From NCBI RefSeq assembly GCF_017639855.1, contig NZ_CP072115.1, positions 1,612,001-1,676,000 on the forward strand: a stretch of 64,000 bases of DNA. Direction: 5' to 3'. The translations under genes were made by a program, and so were the position numbers. Within the stretch, counting starts at the first letter, position 1; every line of letters begins with the position of its first letter. Below, piece after piece: positions 9,480 to 18,924 of the stretch. The DNA comes from Streptococcus sp. zg-86 (GTDB lineage Bacteria; Bacillota; Bacilli; Lactobacillales; Streptococcaceae). Below the pieces are notes generated by a model. That model had not been told where the DNA came from and did not search any database. It was given only the letters and a program-made list of their open reading frames with translations.

Positions 9480-9962
9480 CTATTTTGTTTTTTCAACCTT
9501 TAAAATTTTAACATCATAGCTACCAACTGGTGTTTTAATTGTTGCCGTATCTCCTGTTTTCTTACCAATAAGAGCCTGACCAATTGGGCTTTCATTTGAA
9601 ACTTTATTAGCGAAAGCATCTGCACCTGCAGCTCCAACAATTAGGTAGACTTCTTCATCTGTTTCTCCAACTTCTTGGATAGTCACTGTTTTACCGATTG
9701 CTACTTCATCCGCTGCTACTGCATCACTATTAACAATTTCTGCATAGCGAATTTTTGTCTCAATCATGGAGATTTGCCCTTCTACAAAGGCTTGTTCGTC
9801 TTTTGCTGCTTCATACTCAGAGTTTTCTGATAGGTCTCCATAAGAACGGGCAATCTTAATTCGTTCGACAATTTCAGGACGACGAACGAGTTTTAATTCT
9901 TCTAATTCTTTCTCCAATTTTTGTTTTTCTTCAAGTGTCATTGGATATGTTTTTTCTGCCAT
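9480..9962 (-). CDS. greA: transcription elongation factor GreA
   Basis: A 160-residue GreA: an N-terminal coiled coil (residues 1-75, with DLSENSEYEAAKDEQ at the tip) and a C-terminal FKBP-like domain. It rescues backtracked RNA polymerase by stimulating transcript cleavage; the acidic tip residues D and E in GDLSENSEYE are present. The frame is open further upstream, but ATG at 9962 (MAEKTYPMTLEEKQ) is chosen because AAGGAAGAAAAAGAAA precedes it and it gives the usual length. It lies downstream of mltG on the same strand. Confidence 0.96.
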   Translation of the reverse strand: MAEKTYPMTLEEKQKLEKELEELKLVRRPEIVERIKIARSYGDLSENSEYEAAKDEQAFVEGQISMIETKIRYAEIVNSDAVAADEVAIGKTVTIQEVGETDEEVYLIVGAAGADAFANKVSNESPIGQALIGKKTGDTATIKTPVGSYDVKILKVEKTK

Positions 9963-10042
9963 TTTCTTTTTCTTCCTTTTAAAATTCTTTAATGAAAACA
10001 AAATTATGCGGAAAACCACATAATTTCGTCCGAGCAACTGCT

Positions 10043-11776
10043 CTAGTTGTTTAATTTACTGTTGATATATTTTTCAACATTTTGATTATGCTCTTCGCCT
10101 GTTTCTGCGAAGTAAACAGAACCTGTCGTAACATCTGCTACGAAGAAATAATAGTTTGTCTTATTTGGAGCGAAGCTTGCCTCAATTGCAGAAAGACTAG
10201 GACTATCAACAGGTCCCGGCATTAAGCCAGCATTGACATAAATATTATAAGGAGAATCAATGTTTGTGTCAATCGTCGCATCTTCTTTCAAGGTTGTCTT
10301 TTCGCCCAACTTATCCATTGCATACAAGATAGCAATATTAGACTGTAGAGGCATGCCAGCATTGAGTCGGTTAAAGAAGACACCTGCGATGTTTCGACGA
10401 TCTTCATCTGTTGATCCTTCTTTTTCAACCAGCGAGGCTACTGTCAATAATTGATTGACATCCAAACCTTTTGCAGCTAATTGATCATAATAAGGTTGCA
10501 AGCGACTATCCATTGCTGCTACCATCTGCTCAACCAACTCTTCTATTGTCGTCTTTGTTGAGTATTCATATGTAGCTGGGAAGAGATATCCCTCTAGACG
10601 ATACTTAACACCACTATTTGCTGCTGGCAAATTGCTCAATAATTTTGGATAAGTTGCAACCATTCGATTGATGAAGGCCTCATTTTGAACTGTTTCAAGA
10701 AAGGCTTCTGCAGTGAATGGGGTTTTATCTTCCTTATCAGACGTGTGAACGTTGTCTGTCACAGCCTGAGCAATTTGTTTTATCGTATAACCTTCTACAA
10801 CCAATACTTTTCCTGCAATTGGTTCTTGCGCAGTAGGTGTTCCACTTTCTTGTAGAGCTTTTGCGAGCTCTTCTACAGTCATAGATTGACTCAAATTATA
10901 AAATCCACTTTGGAAATTATTAAAACTCTTGAGTTTTGAATAGTAGGTAAAGACAGTCGCATTCTTAATCAAGCGATTCTCTTCCAGAATCTTAGCGATT
11001 TCTTTTGTGGAAGATCCTTCTGGGATTTCTATTTGAGTTATTTCAGTTGCTTGTGCATTAACCGGTTCTAAGCTTGATTTCAAATAGAAGTAGCCTGTAA
11101 CCCCTGTCAACAGTAACAAGAGCAACACAGTGACAACCACCACTTTTACAATCCGTTTAGCTAATCCATCTTGCTTTTTACGTTGGTGATGACGTCGACG
11201 AGTTTGCATCGTTCGACTTTCCACCTGTTTTCTTGGGACTGTTGGAATAATCGTATCCTCCAATTCTGCTCTTGATATTGGCGAAGATTCTATCTCTCTA
11301 ATCACTTCTCTTACAGAGTTTCTAGGTAGGGCAACCGTCGCCGTCAAATCTTCAAGCTCATCTGATGAGGCTTCAAGTTTCGGTCTGTCTAGCTCAACCT
11401 CAGCTGATTCAGACAAAATATTCCTTGGTTCAACTGCTTCACTTTCTTGAAAAGCTAGGTTATCTGTATCTGAAGGAAAATCAGATAAAATATGCGAAGT
11501 AGCTTCTACTGCATCTTCCTCACTTGGAAAACGAGTCACCAATGAGTGTGAGTCTTCATCCATCACTAATGGTAGCTTGATATTGACTCTATGAGGAAGA
11601 ACAGTTTCAGAGGTCGATAGTGCCTCTACTACATCATCTGTCGGGAACAAGGAAGAATCTAAAGACTTTAATTCTTTCTCTGAATCTGTCTGGTTTTTTA
11701 TTTCTTCTAAATCACGCAAAATCTTGTCTCGAAAGCTGGATGATTGCGTGTCATTTTTATGTGAATCGTTTGCCAC
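10043..11776 (-). CDS. mltG: endolytic murein transglycosylase MltG (YceG-like)
   Basis: A 577-residue membrane-bound enzyme that cuts nascent peptidoglycan glycan strands near the peripheral synthesis machinery. The first ~205 residues are a long acidic cytoplasmic region ending in a basic stretch (RRRHHQRKKQ). A single membrane segment follows (about 208-232), then a LysM-like part and the YceG catalytic domain. The catalytic Glu is in ASLVEKEGSTDEDRRNIAGVFFNRL (about residue 450). The long cytoplasmic extension is typical of streptococcal MltG. It is upstream of greA, with the two genes less than 100 bp apart. Confidence 0.93.
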   Translation of the reverse strand: MANDSHKNDTQSSSFRDKILRDLEEIKNQTDSEKELKSLDSSLFPTDDVVEALSTSETVLPHRVNIKLPLVMDEDSHSLVTRFPSEEDAVEATSHILSDFPSDTDNLAFQESEAVEPRNILSESAEVELDRPKLEASSDELEDLTATVALPRNSVREVIREIESSPISRAELEDTIIPTVPRKQVESRTMQTRRRHHQRKKQDGLAKRIVKVVVVTVLLLLLLTGVTGYFYLKSSLEPVNAQATEITQIEIPEGSSTKEIAKILEENRLIKNATVFTYYSKLKSFNNFQSGFYNLSQSMTVEELAKALQESGTPTAQEPIAGKVLVVEGYTIKQIAQAVTDNVHTSDKEDKTPFTAEAFLETVQNEAFINRMVATYPKLLSNLPAANSGVKYRLEGYLFPATYEYSTKTTIEELVEQMVAAMDSRLQPYYDQLAAKGLDVNQLLTVASLVEKEGSTDEDRRNIAGVFFNRLNAGMPLQSNIAILYAMDKLGEKTTLKEDATIDTNIDSPYNIYVNAGLMPGPVDSPSLSAIEASFAPNKTNYYFFVADVTTGSVYFAETGEEHNQNVEKYINSKLNN

Positions 11777-11831
11777 AATAAAGCTCCTTTCAAACGGTTA
11801 CAAGACATTATATCTTAAAACACTAACAAAA

Positions 11832-12335
11832 TCAAGCATGTCTACTAGGTGAGGGATTCCTCCAATACATATCGTACCAGACCATACCACCAAACTGAGA
11901 TTCGGATACCCCTAAATCTTCAAATTGGTACATACTATAGTAAGAAAGTAGATAATCTTTACAGGTTAGGCTAATACCTTCATAACCGCCCTGTACTGCA
12001 ATCTCTTTGATAGCTGCCAGTAAAAGCGTTCCTACTCCTTGCCCTTTATAGTCTTCTGCGACCGAAAGGCTCACGATAGCTAGATGAGAACAGGAAGCCT
12101 CCACCTTTTTCTTTCGCTCAAATAAGTCATCTGTTACGGTAGCATGTACTGTCGGAAGTGCCAAAATATAACCTGCTAGGTTGCCGTCATCTTCCATAAC
12201 AAGACAGGTCATAGTCTCCTGCTCCAGATAAAATCTTAAGACATCTTTTGCGATTTGTTCTTCTGGACTAAAATTAGCCTGTTCAATCTGATGAACCTGT
12301 TCCAGATCTGCTAATCGTGCATGTCGAATTTTCAT
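11832..12335 (-). CDS. GNAT family N-acetyltransferase
   Basis: A 167-residue acetyltransferase with the acetyl-CoA site DYKGQGVGTLLLAAI (Q/R-x-x-G-x-G/A motif). The acceptor is unknown. The frame is open 63 bases further upstream, but ATG at 12335 (MKIRHARLADLEQ) has a strong ribosome site (AAGGAGAAGGA) and matches the usual GNAT N-terminus. It lies between murC and mltG on the same strand, and a probable murC terminator precedes it. Confidence 0.88.
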   Translation of the reverse strand: MKIRHARLADLEQVHQIEQANFSPEEQIAKDVLRFYLEQETMTCLVMEDDGNLAGYILALPTVHATVTDDLFERKKKVEASCSHLAIVSLSVAEDYKGQGVGTLLLAAIKEIAVQGGYEGISLTCKDYLLSYYSMYQFEDLGVSESQFGGMVWYDMYWRNPSPSRHA

Positions 12336-12397
12336 TCCTTCTCCTTTATACACCATACCTAAATGAAATTGTCCCATTCTACTCGTTAAGACGGACA

Positions 12398-12432
12398 AAA
12401 AGGAAGAGGTTGAGTACTCGGTCTCAGCCTCT
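12398..12432 (-). terminator. probable terminator after murC
   Basis: Arms AGAGGTTGA (12405-12413) and TCAGCCTCT (12424-12432) pair with one mismatch. On the minus strand TCCTTTTTG follows. It starts six bases after the murC stop. Confidence 0.55.
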
Positions 12433-12437
12433 GTATT

Positions 12438-13769
12438 TTATTGAACGTTATTGGAAAGATTGGATAATAGACGTTCAAATGAATATTCGTAAGACTGAAT
12501 ATCTCCTGCCCCCATAAATACATAAACGGCATTGTTATGGTCTAAGAGTGGAGAAGTATTTTCAACTGTTACGATCCCACCTTTTTTGTTGATTTTTTCT
12601 GCCAAATCTTCTACTTTTACTTGGCCATTATCTGTTTCCCGGGCTGACCCATAGATTGGCGCTAGGTAGACAGCATCTGCTTCACTTAAAGCAAGGGCAA
12701 ATTCGTCCAACAAGGCAATGGTTCGTGTAAAGGTATGCGGTTGGAAAATAGCTACGATTTCTTTACTTGGGTATTTTTGACGAGCTGCATCAAGCGTTGC
12801 GACAATTTCTGTTGGATGATGAGCAAAGTCATCAATAATCACAGTGTTATTGACAATCTTTTCTGTAAAGCGACGCTTTACTCCACCAAAAGTTTTCAGG
12901 TGTTCTGCCACCAAGTTCAAGTCAAATCCTGCCACAAATAGATTCGCAATCACAGCTGTTGCATTCAAGACATTGTGGCGACCAAAGGTTGGAATTTGAA
13001 ACTGTCCCAATTCTTTTCCGGCATGGCGCACCTTGAATTGCGATCCTGCCGTTGAGGGTTGTAAATCGTAGGCTACAAAATCATTATCCTCATTGAAGCC
13101 ATAGTAATAAATCGGTGCAGTCGCAGTAATACGACGGAGCTGCTCATCCTCACCATACACAAACAAGCCTTGTTGTACTTGCTTTGCGTAATCATCAAAG
13201 GCATGAAAGACATCCTCTAAACTGGTAAAGTAGTCAGGGTGGTCAAAGTCAATGTTTGTAATGATACTGTATTCTGGATGATAGGGCATGAAATGACGTT
13301 CGTATTCGTCTGACTCAAAAACAAAGTATTGAGCATTTTCTGAACCGCGACCAGTTCCATCTCCAATCAAATAACTGGTATCTGTGATGTTGCGCATAAC
13401 ATGCGCCAAGAGACCGGTTGTAGAAGTTTTTCCATGCGCTCCTGCCACTCCAAAGCTGGTAAAATTCCGCATGAATTGTCCTAAAAATTCATGATAGCGT
13501 TTATAGGAGAACCCCTGTGCATCCGCATAGGCAATCTCTACATTATTATCTGGGCGAAAGGCATTTCCAGCAATAAGTTCAACATCTGCTGTGATATTGT
13601 CCTCACTAAATGGTAAAATCTCAATTCCTGCCTGTTCAAGACCACGTTGGGTAAAATAATACTTTTCTACATCACTTCCTTGAACCTTATGTCCCATTTG
13701 ATGTAAGAGTAAAGCCAAGGCACTCATCCCCGAGCCTTTGATTCCAATAAAATGATAGGTTTTTGTCAT
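12438..13769 (-). CDS. murC: UDP-N-acetylmuramate--L-alanine ligase
   Basis: A 443-residue Mur ligase that adds L-Ala to UDP-MurNAc, the first peptide step of peptidoglycan synthesis in the cytoplasm. The N-terminal nucleotide-binding part has GIKGSGMSALALLLHQMGH; the ATP loop is GAHGKTSTTGLL (about residues 108-119); the central conserved segment FESDEYERHF follows. Length is normal. The start overlaps the end of the upstream unknown gene by four bases (ATGA), indicating coupled translation. Confidence 0.97.
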   Translation of the reverse strand: MTKTYHFIGIKGSGMSALALLLHQMGHKVQGSDVEKYYFTQRGLEQAGIEILPFSEDNITADVELIAGNAFRPDNNVEIAYADAQGFSYKRYHEFLGQFMRNFTSFGVAGAHGKTSTTGLLAHVMRNITDTSYLIGDGTGRGSENAQYFVFESDEYERHFMPYHPEYSIITNIDFDHPDYFTSLEDVFHAFDDYAKQVQQGLFVYGEDEQLRRITATAPIYYYGFNEDNDFVAYDLQPSTAGSQFKVRHAGKELGQFQIPTFGRHNVLNATAVIANLFVAGFDLNLVAEHLKTFGGVKRRFTEKIVNNTVIIDDFAHHPTEIVATLDAARQKYPSKEIVAIFQPHTFTRTIALLDEFALALSEADAVYLAPIYGSARETDNGQVKVEDLAEKINKKGGIVTVENTSPLLDHNNAVYVFMGAGDIQSYEYSFERLLSNLSNNVQ

Positions 13770-14419
13770 TCCAATCCTTCTTCCATGTGTGTTAGGTTTA
13801 GTTCTTGTGCCAATTGACGTTCTCGTTGAACCTTGCGATCTGGGTAATTGTAGACCTGGCTTTTCTTTAAAAAGTCATACGAATTTTTAGCAATTGGTCG
13901 CTCTTGCCCTCTTTCTTCCTTCTTCAAAGGATAGACAGCAGGCATATCTGCTAAAATGTAATCGGTCTGGCGCAAGCGATTCGCTAACTTTGTTAAATGT
14001 GGTACCTTTTTTTCAACCAAAGGAGCTGTTACCTGTTGTTTTGTTGGTGTAACGGGATGTGGCTTTTCTTGATGGAGATACGAAGCTGAACGTTTTTTCT
14101 TCAAATCTTCACGTGCCATTTCACGCGCCAACTGGCCTTGTGTTTTAATCGGCGTTTTTGAAACAGGCTTTTGATAGCGATCTTTTCGAGAGTACAGGCT
14201 CGGTTTTGCTTCAAAAAGGGGAGGCAATAAACTATCCTCTGCCTTAGGCTCGTTCTGAATAGGATATGGGCTGCCTTCTTGAACAAATTCTCTTTCCTGA
14301 TAAGGTCCCCTAATATTGCTGATAAGATCCCCTTCATCGTACAATCTCATCTCAGGATTTTCTCCCACTATTAACTCATCGTCAGCTACTAATGGAAATC
14401 TAGTCTGCATTCTCATCAT
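13766..14419 (-). CDS. conserved streptococcal protein of unknown function
   Basis: A 217-residue, very charged, probably disordered protein with many Lys, Arg, Glu and Pro and no membrane segment or known motif. It sits between the Snf2 helicase and murC, and overlaps murC by four bases. I recall an unnamed conserved protein at this place in other streptococci (for example upstream of pneumococcal murC), so it looks like a real gene. ATG at 14419 follows AAAGGAATATCTT. The tight link to murC hints at a wall or division role, but this is inference only. Confidence 0.75.
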   Translation of the reverse strand: MMRMQTRFPLVADDELIVGENPEMRLYDEGDLISNIRGPYQEREFVQEGSPYPIQNEPKAEDSLLPPLFEAKPSLYSRKDRYQKPVSKTPIKTQGQLAREMAREDLKKKRSASYLHQEKPHPVTPTKQQVTAPLVEKKVPHLTKLANRLRQTDYILADMPAVYPLKKEERGQERPIAKNSYDFLKKSQVYNYPDRKVQRERQLAQELNLTHMEEGLE

Positions 14420-14595
14420 AAGATATTCCTTTCAATCGATTATTATACCATACCTTCTAGTCTTTGACTATCTTTTTCCCTTTTCAGTTGCAAGGTTCAT
14501 TCTTTAATCCACCCCCTGAAAACAGCCATTCTAACAAGAATCAAGCAATCAACAAGAGCTGAACGTTCCCTTTAAAATCAACTTATCAGCCTATT

Positions 14596-17500
14596 CTACT
14601 GCACTATTCCTAGAATCTCTCGGATATCGTCTACTGTCATGCTGGCCCGACTTTCATTACCGTCTAGGACAGTGGTTACAAGATTCTTCTTGCTTTCTTG
14701 TAGGGCCTGGATTTTTTCTTCAATGGTGCCACGTGTAATCAGGCGATAGCATTCCACTTTTTCAGTTTGCCCCATGCGGTGAGCACGACTAATGGCTTGA
14801 GCTTCAACAGCTGGATTCCACCATAGATCCACTAGAATCACGCTATCTGCTCCTGTCAGATTCAGTCCGACACCACCTGCTTTGAGCGAAATAAGAAAAA
14901 TATCGCGACTGCCTGCATTAAAAGCTGTTGTCATTTCCTGACGAAGATGGGCTGGAGTTGACCCCGTCAATTTATAACTGGTCAAGCCAAGTTCCTCTAC
15001 TTCCCTCTCAATTCTATCTAGCATATTCCTAAATTGTGAGAAAATCAAAACCCGGTGATTGCCTTCTTTGAGTTGACGAAGCAATTCTCTTAGGCTTTCG
15101 AGTTTGCCACTTTCTCCCTGATAATCATCCATAAAGAGACTTGGGGTATCACAGATTTGTCGCAATCTGGTAATGCCCGCTAGAATTTCGATTTTGTTCT
15201 GCTGAATCTCCTCATCGCTCGCACTGGCAATCCGAGACTGCATTTGTTTGAGCTGGGCTAGATAAACCACTTTCTGCTCATCTGTCAACTCATTTAAGAC
15301 CGTCATTTCGAGCAAGTCTGGCAGTTCAAGCAAGACATCTTCTTTTTTCCGTCTGAGGATAAACGGCTTAATCAGGCGTGCCACTTCTGTTGCTGAGAGT
15401 TTGGTAAATTCCATTCTTCCTGGCAATAGACCTGGTAAGACAATTTGAAAAATAGACCATAATTCCGACAAATGATTCTCAATTGGTGTCCCTGATAGAG
15501 CAAAGCAATTCCCAACTTCAAAATTGCGCAACAACTGGGCAATCTTACTTTGAGCATTTTTCATGACTTGCGCTTCGTCTAAGATGAGATAATCGTAGCG
15601 AGTCTCTTGATACCATTCGATATCTTGTCGGAAGGAATGGTAGCTCGTAATTACAATCTGATGTCCGCCACGAATCTGCTCTTCTCGTTTTTCCTTAGTC
15701 CCATAGGCTACAGTAATATCTAAATCAGGCGCAAATGTCTGACACTCGCTCTGCCAATTATAGATAAGGCTTGAAGGAGCTAGGATGAGAACCTTGGAAT
15801 CTTCCTCCAGATGGCTAGTTAAAAAAGCAATGGTCTGCAAGGTCTTTCCCAAGCCCATATCATCAGCCAAAATTCCACCAAAACCATGGTAATCCAGCAT
15901 AGACATCCATTTAACTCCTAATTGCTGATACTCCCGTAAGGAAGCATTTAGCTGCAATTCAGGTAGGGCAAACGATTCTGGATGGGCCAGATCATAGGCT
16001 AACTGCTGAAAGTCTTTTGAAAATTGAATCCCAGACTGATGTTCCCATACTTGCGCCAACTGATAAGAAGCAAAGCGATTGAGTTCCAGATGTCCTGCTG
16101 ACGTATGGCGAGCCCGTAATTCCTGCAAGGTGCGACTAATTTTTTTCGTCTCCTCATCAAAGATGACGACTTTTCCAGTCTGACTAGTAAAATGCGTTGC
16201 ATCTTCTAACAAGGCGGTCACTACTTGATCGATTTCGGCTTCTGATATTCCAGCAAAATCAAAGGAAATATCCAGCAAGGAACCACCTGTTGCTACTGTA
16301 ATCTGCGGCTTCATCTCAATGAGACGATCCTCCAAGTCCTTTGATAAATGTACCTGACCCAAGGCCCTTAACTTGGCTACAGTCTGACTGAAAAATTTGT
16401 ACCATTCTTCTCCATTTAATCTTGGATGGCAAGCAGTAAAACGTCCGCTAAAACCAGCCTCTCGGATTGCTTTTTCTACCATTTCCAAATGTTGAAAATG
16501 ATAAGAGAAGGGGAGGGACTGTAATTCTGTCAGCGTTCTGACCTTCCCTTGCTCAAATTCCAGAATCAATTGAAGCACAATCTCGTCCTCATCTTGCACG
16601 GATAATTCAAATGCCGGTTTAAAATCACGAATGATAAAGCGCTTAGGAGCCTTAACCTTCCCAACCAATTGTAATGCCAAGAGACTAAGAGCTAGGCGTT
16701 CCTGATCTTGAAAATCAAACTGGACTGATTTCATTCCTGCCTCATCAGCTTGTACTCCTTTGAGAGAACTCAGAATCTGCTCTTGCTTGCGATCAACTTG
16801 GTAGAGGCGATTTTCTACTAAAAGGTAGCGACCATTAAAGAGTTCTCTAAAAGGTCTTTCTAGAATCTGCAATTCAATCATATACTGATGCACCACCACT
16901 GTGAATTGGTAACATTCGGCTCTTTCATCAAAGGCCAACAGGTGCAGTTCAGAATAACTTGTCATATCGTGCTGAAATGCAAAGGATTCCAACTGCATAA
17001 AGAGATCAAGTCCTTCTTCAAAACAGGCTAGCGGTAGGCGCAGATGGCGACCATAATGGACTAACATATCCAAATCACCCACTTTTTTATCTGGAATAAG
17101 TTGCCATAAAAACTCTAGTACATCTTGGCTTGCCACATCAAACTGTTGAAAAACGAGAGGCTCATAGTAATTTTTACCAATTTGGTAGTATCCTCCCTTT
17201 TTTACAGCCTGTAAAAATGCTCCAATATCACGGATTACATAGCTCCGTTGATCTGGCAAACGTTCAATTTTCAAGCTCCAATCGATATTGGTATCAAAGA
17301 GGAGTAGTTGACCTTCTATGGCTAGACGATAGCGAATACCTCCCCCTTTATCCGAAGCCAGTAAATCATCTAAAAATAAGCCACCAAAATAGGTTCTGCG
17401 TATGGTTTCCTCATGTTCTACTTGGTCTGTTGAAAGTTCTTCTTCTAGGAGTTTTCCTTCAATATCATTTTTTAAAAAATATTCGGCAGCTGCCAAGTGC

Positions 17501-17691
17501 TGACAGTAGCCCTTTTGCGAAAACAAGTGACAACTGCAAGAAAGATTCGTCTCATCTAGGGTATAGCAAAAATCCTCTTCAGCAATTCGCAAAAAGAGTT
17601 GCCTATCATCTACCTGTTTTACCTCTACTTGTCCTGTTTCATAGAGCAAGATTCCTTCTTGGCGAATCCGCCCCGGCATCAATCGACCCAT
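14596..17691 (-). CDS. Snf2/SWI2 family helicase with SWIM zinc finger
   Basis: A 1,031-residue SF2 ATPase. A SWIM zinc-binding motif is near residues 50-66 (CSCHLFSQKGYCQH, C-x-C...C-x-H). A long middle domain is followed by the helicase core: Walker A ADDMGLGKTLQ (about 610), box II LDEAQ (about 705), SGTPIENHLSELWSIF, and motif VI SRAHRMGQTEKVECYRL near the C-terminus. Bacterial members of this family are thought to remodel nucleoprotein or RNA polymerase complexes (RapA-like), but their role in streptococci is not established. ATG at 17691 follows AAGGAGTTTAT. It is the usual upstream neighbour of the murC group. Confidence 0.93.
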   Translation of the reverse strand: MGRLMPGRIRQEGILLYETGQVEVKQVDDRQLFLRIAEEDFCYTLDETNLSCSCHLFSQKGYCQHLAAAEYFLKNDIEGKLLEEELSTDQVEHEETIRRTYFGGLFLDDLLASDKGGGIRYRLAIEGQLLLFDTNIDWSLKIERLPDQRSYVIRDIGAFLQAVKKGGYYQIGKNYYEPLVFQQFDVASQDVLEFLWQLIPDKKVGDLDMLVHYGRHLRLPLACFEEGLDLFMQLESFAFQHDMTSYSELHLLAFDERAECYQFTVVVHQYMIELQILERPFRELFNGRYLLVENRLYQVDRKQEQILSSLKGVQADEAGMKSVQFDFQDQERLALSLLALQLVGKVKAPKRFIIRDFKPAFELSVQDEDEIVLQLILEFEQGKVRTLTELQSLPFSYHFQHLEMVEKAIREAGFSGRFTACHPRLNGEEWYKFFSQTVAKLRALGQVHLSKDLEDRLIEMKPQITVATGGSLLDISFDFAGISEAEIDQVVTALLEDATHFTSQTGKVVIFDEETKKISRTLQELRARHTSAGHLELNRFASYQLAQVWEHQSGIQFSKDFQQLAYDLAHPESFALPELQLNASLREYQQLGVKWMSMLDYHGFGGILADDMGLGKTLQTIAFLTSHLEEDSKVLILAPSSLIYNWQSECQTFAPDLDITVAYGTKEKREEQIRGGHQIVITSYHSFRQDIEWYQETRYDYLILDEAQVMKNAQSKIAQLLRNFEVGNCFALSGTPIENHLSELWSIFQIVLPGLLPGRMEFTKLSATEVARLIKPFILRRKKEDVLLELPDLLEMTVLNELTDEQKVVYLAQLKQMQSRIASASDEEIQQNKIEILAGITRLRQICDTPSLFMDDYQGESGKLESLRELLRQLKEGNHRVLIFSQFRNMLDRIEREVEELGLTSYKLTGSTPAHLRQEMTTAFNAGSRDIFLISLKAGGVGLNLTGADSVILVDLWWNPAVEAQAISRAHRMGQTEKVECYRLITRGTIEEKIQALQESKKNLVTTVLDGNESRASMTVDDIREILGIVQ

Positions 17692-17814
17692 ATAAACTCC
17701 TTTATCTTATCTCTTCATTATAGCATACTTTCCCCAATACATTAAAGGAGAGGCTTTTCATTTTTCATCCGTATTCCGTTTTGTTTGTAAAAGCCGCAAA
17801 ATGAACCGATAAAA

Positions 17815-17842
17815 GAACCGAGGTGGAACGACCAGCTCGGTT
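17815..17842 (-). terminator. possible terminator upstream of the Snf2 gene
   Basis: Arms GAACCGAG (17815-17822) and CTCGGTT (17836-17842). On the minus strand the stem is followed by CTTTTAT. It could stop transcripts from the der side before the Snf2 gene. Confidence 0.45.
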
Positions 17843-17856
17843 TTGGGTTTACTTTT

Positions 17857-18506
17857 TATAGTGAATTGAATAAAGATTAGGACATCGTTATACTCTATAA
17901 AAATCAAAATCTGACTAGGCAACGAAATCGTAGCTAGAACTGAAGTCCAGCAAGGTGAGTTAACGACGTCAGACTTTGATTTTTGACGAGTATAAGTCGC
18001 TTTGCTTCAATAGTCCAGTAGACTGTTGAAGGTTGGAAATAGGGATTATGGAGTAATCCTCAATTAACGCCAGCTCTATCTGCAGCTCCTTGCCTTGTCC
18101 TATTCCTTCATAAGATACAAGAGTGTATAAAGCACAAAGTGAAAATAGAAAGTCTGGCGAAGAGCCAAAGGAGAGTTTGCTCTGCAAACTCCTATCACTC
18201 ACCTCCAAAGGTATACTATACCTTTGGAGCTAGGAAGACTTATCTTTTTCACACAGTGCTTAGCCCGTGTTCAGTTTCATAAGATACGAGGGCGTTAAGC
18301 AACTCCTAGACAAAATAGGAAATCGAAGCAGGTTGGCTTGCAATCAACGAGATTTGTCCCTAAAGGGAGCCTCAGCTATAACCAGCTAAAGTTGGACATC
18401 TGCGTCCCCACTAAAGGGAGCCTCAGCTGTAACCAGCTAAAGCTGGAACATCTGCGTCTCTTTTTTACACAGCTCTTAGTCCATATTCAGTTCTCAATCC
18501 ACTATA
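17857..18506. repeat. interspersed modular repeat, copy A
   Basis: A 650-bp element bounded by TATAGTGAATTGAATAAA (17857) and TTCTCAATCCACTATA (ending 18506). It fills the gene-free stretch between the Snf2 and der regions. Internal modules: an inverted segment between ATACTCTATAAAAATCAA and TGATTTTTGACGAGTATAA; an AACAGTC...GACTGTT hairpin; and a module related to the 179-bp unit of copy C, in reverse orientation. A 79-codon frame inside it (17969-18208) recurs in copy C and is not considered a gene. Confidence 0.85.
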
Positions 18507-18561
18507 TTACTGCTCTAATTGAAGGAAATAGGAAATGTCCGCTTCAATTGTATTTGGCAGT

Positions 18562-18906
18562 CTATCTATCATTCTTCTTTTTCCACATCGCTCGATAATA
18601 GCAGGTATCATCGGCTAGCTTTTTGCCATAGGTCAGCAATAATCGGCAACAGACAAGGGCTAAACAGACGGATAAGCCCAACACCATTACTAAGCCCAAT
18701 TGAAGCCCTGCTAGCAGGGAAATCATTGCATTGATACCTAGAATACCTACAAATACTGTAATGAGGACGAGGTAGGCATAGGCACACAAACTCGCCTAGT
18801 ACCTCCATGAAAAGGGCACATACGTCGCAGCATTGCCATTCAGCAACTGTTTAGATAATCTCACTAAGATATAATTGATTGTAAAAAAGATGAGCTCTTG
18901 CAACAT
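18562..18906 (-). pseudogene. small membrane protein gene broken by an in-frame stop
   Basis: The frame starts at ATG 18906 (MLQELIFFTINYILVRLSKQLL) and continues in the same frame to 18562, but codon 37 is TAG (18796-18798). The second part is strongly hydrophobic (LITVFVGILGINAM, then LLAGLQLGLVMVLGLSVCLALVCC) and ends WKKKNDR. Joined, it would be about 114 residues with two or three membrane segments. I do not recognise the family. It lies 18 bp downstream of der on the same strand. A sequencing error or re-initiation at TTG 18789 are alternatives. Confidence 0.5.
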
Positions 18907-18924
18907 GACAGCTCCTGACTAGGA

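Noticed and set aside
17130..17723. 197-codon plus-strand frame
   Set aside because: Antisense to the start of the Snf2 helicase gene, with no family resemblance.
17969..18208. 79-codon frame that recurs at 35917-36150 (MEVSDRSLQSKL...)
   Set aside because: Both lie wholly inside repeat copies, have no ribosome site, and diverge at their ends according to the repeat module next to them.
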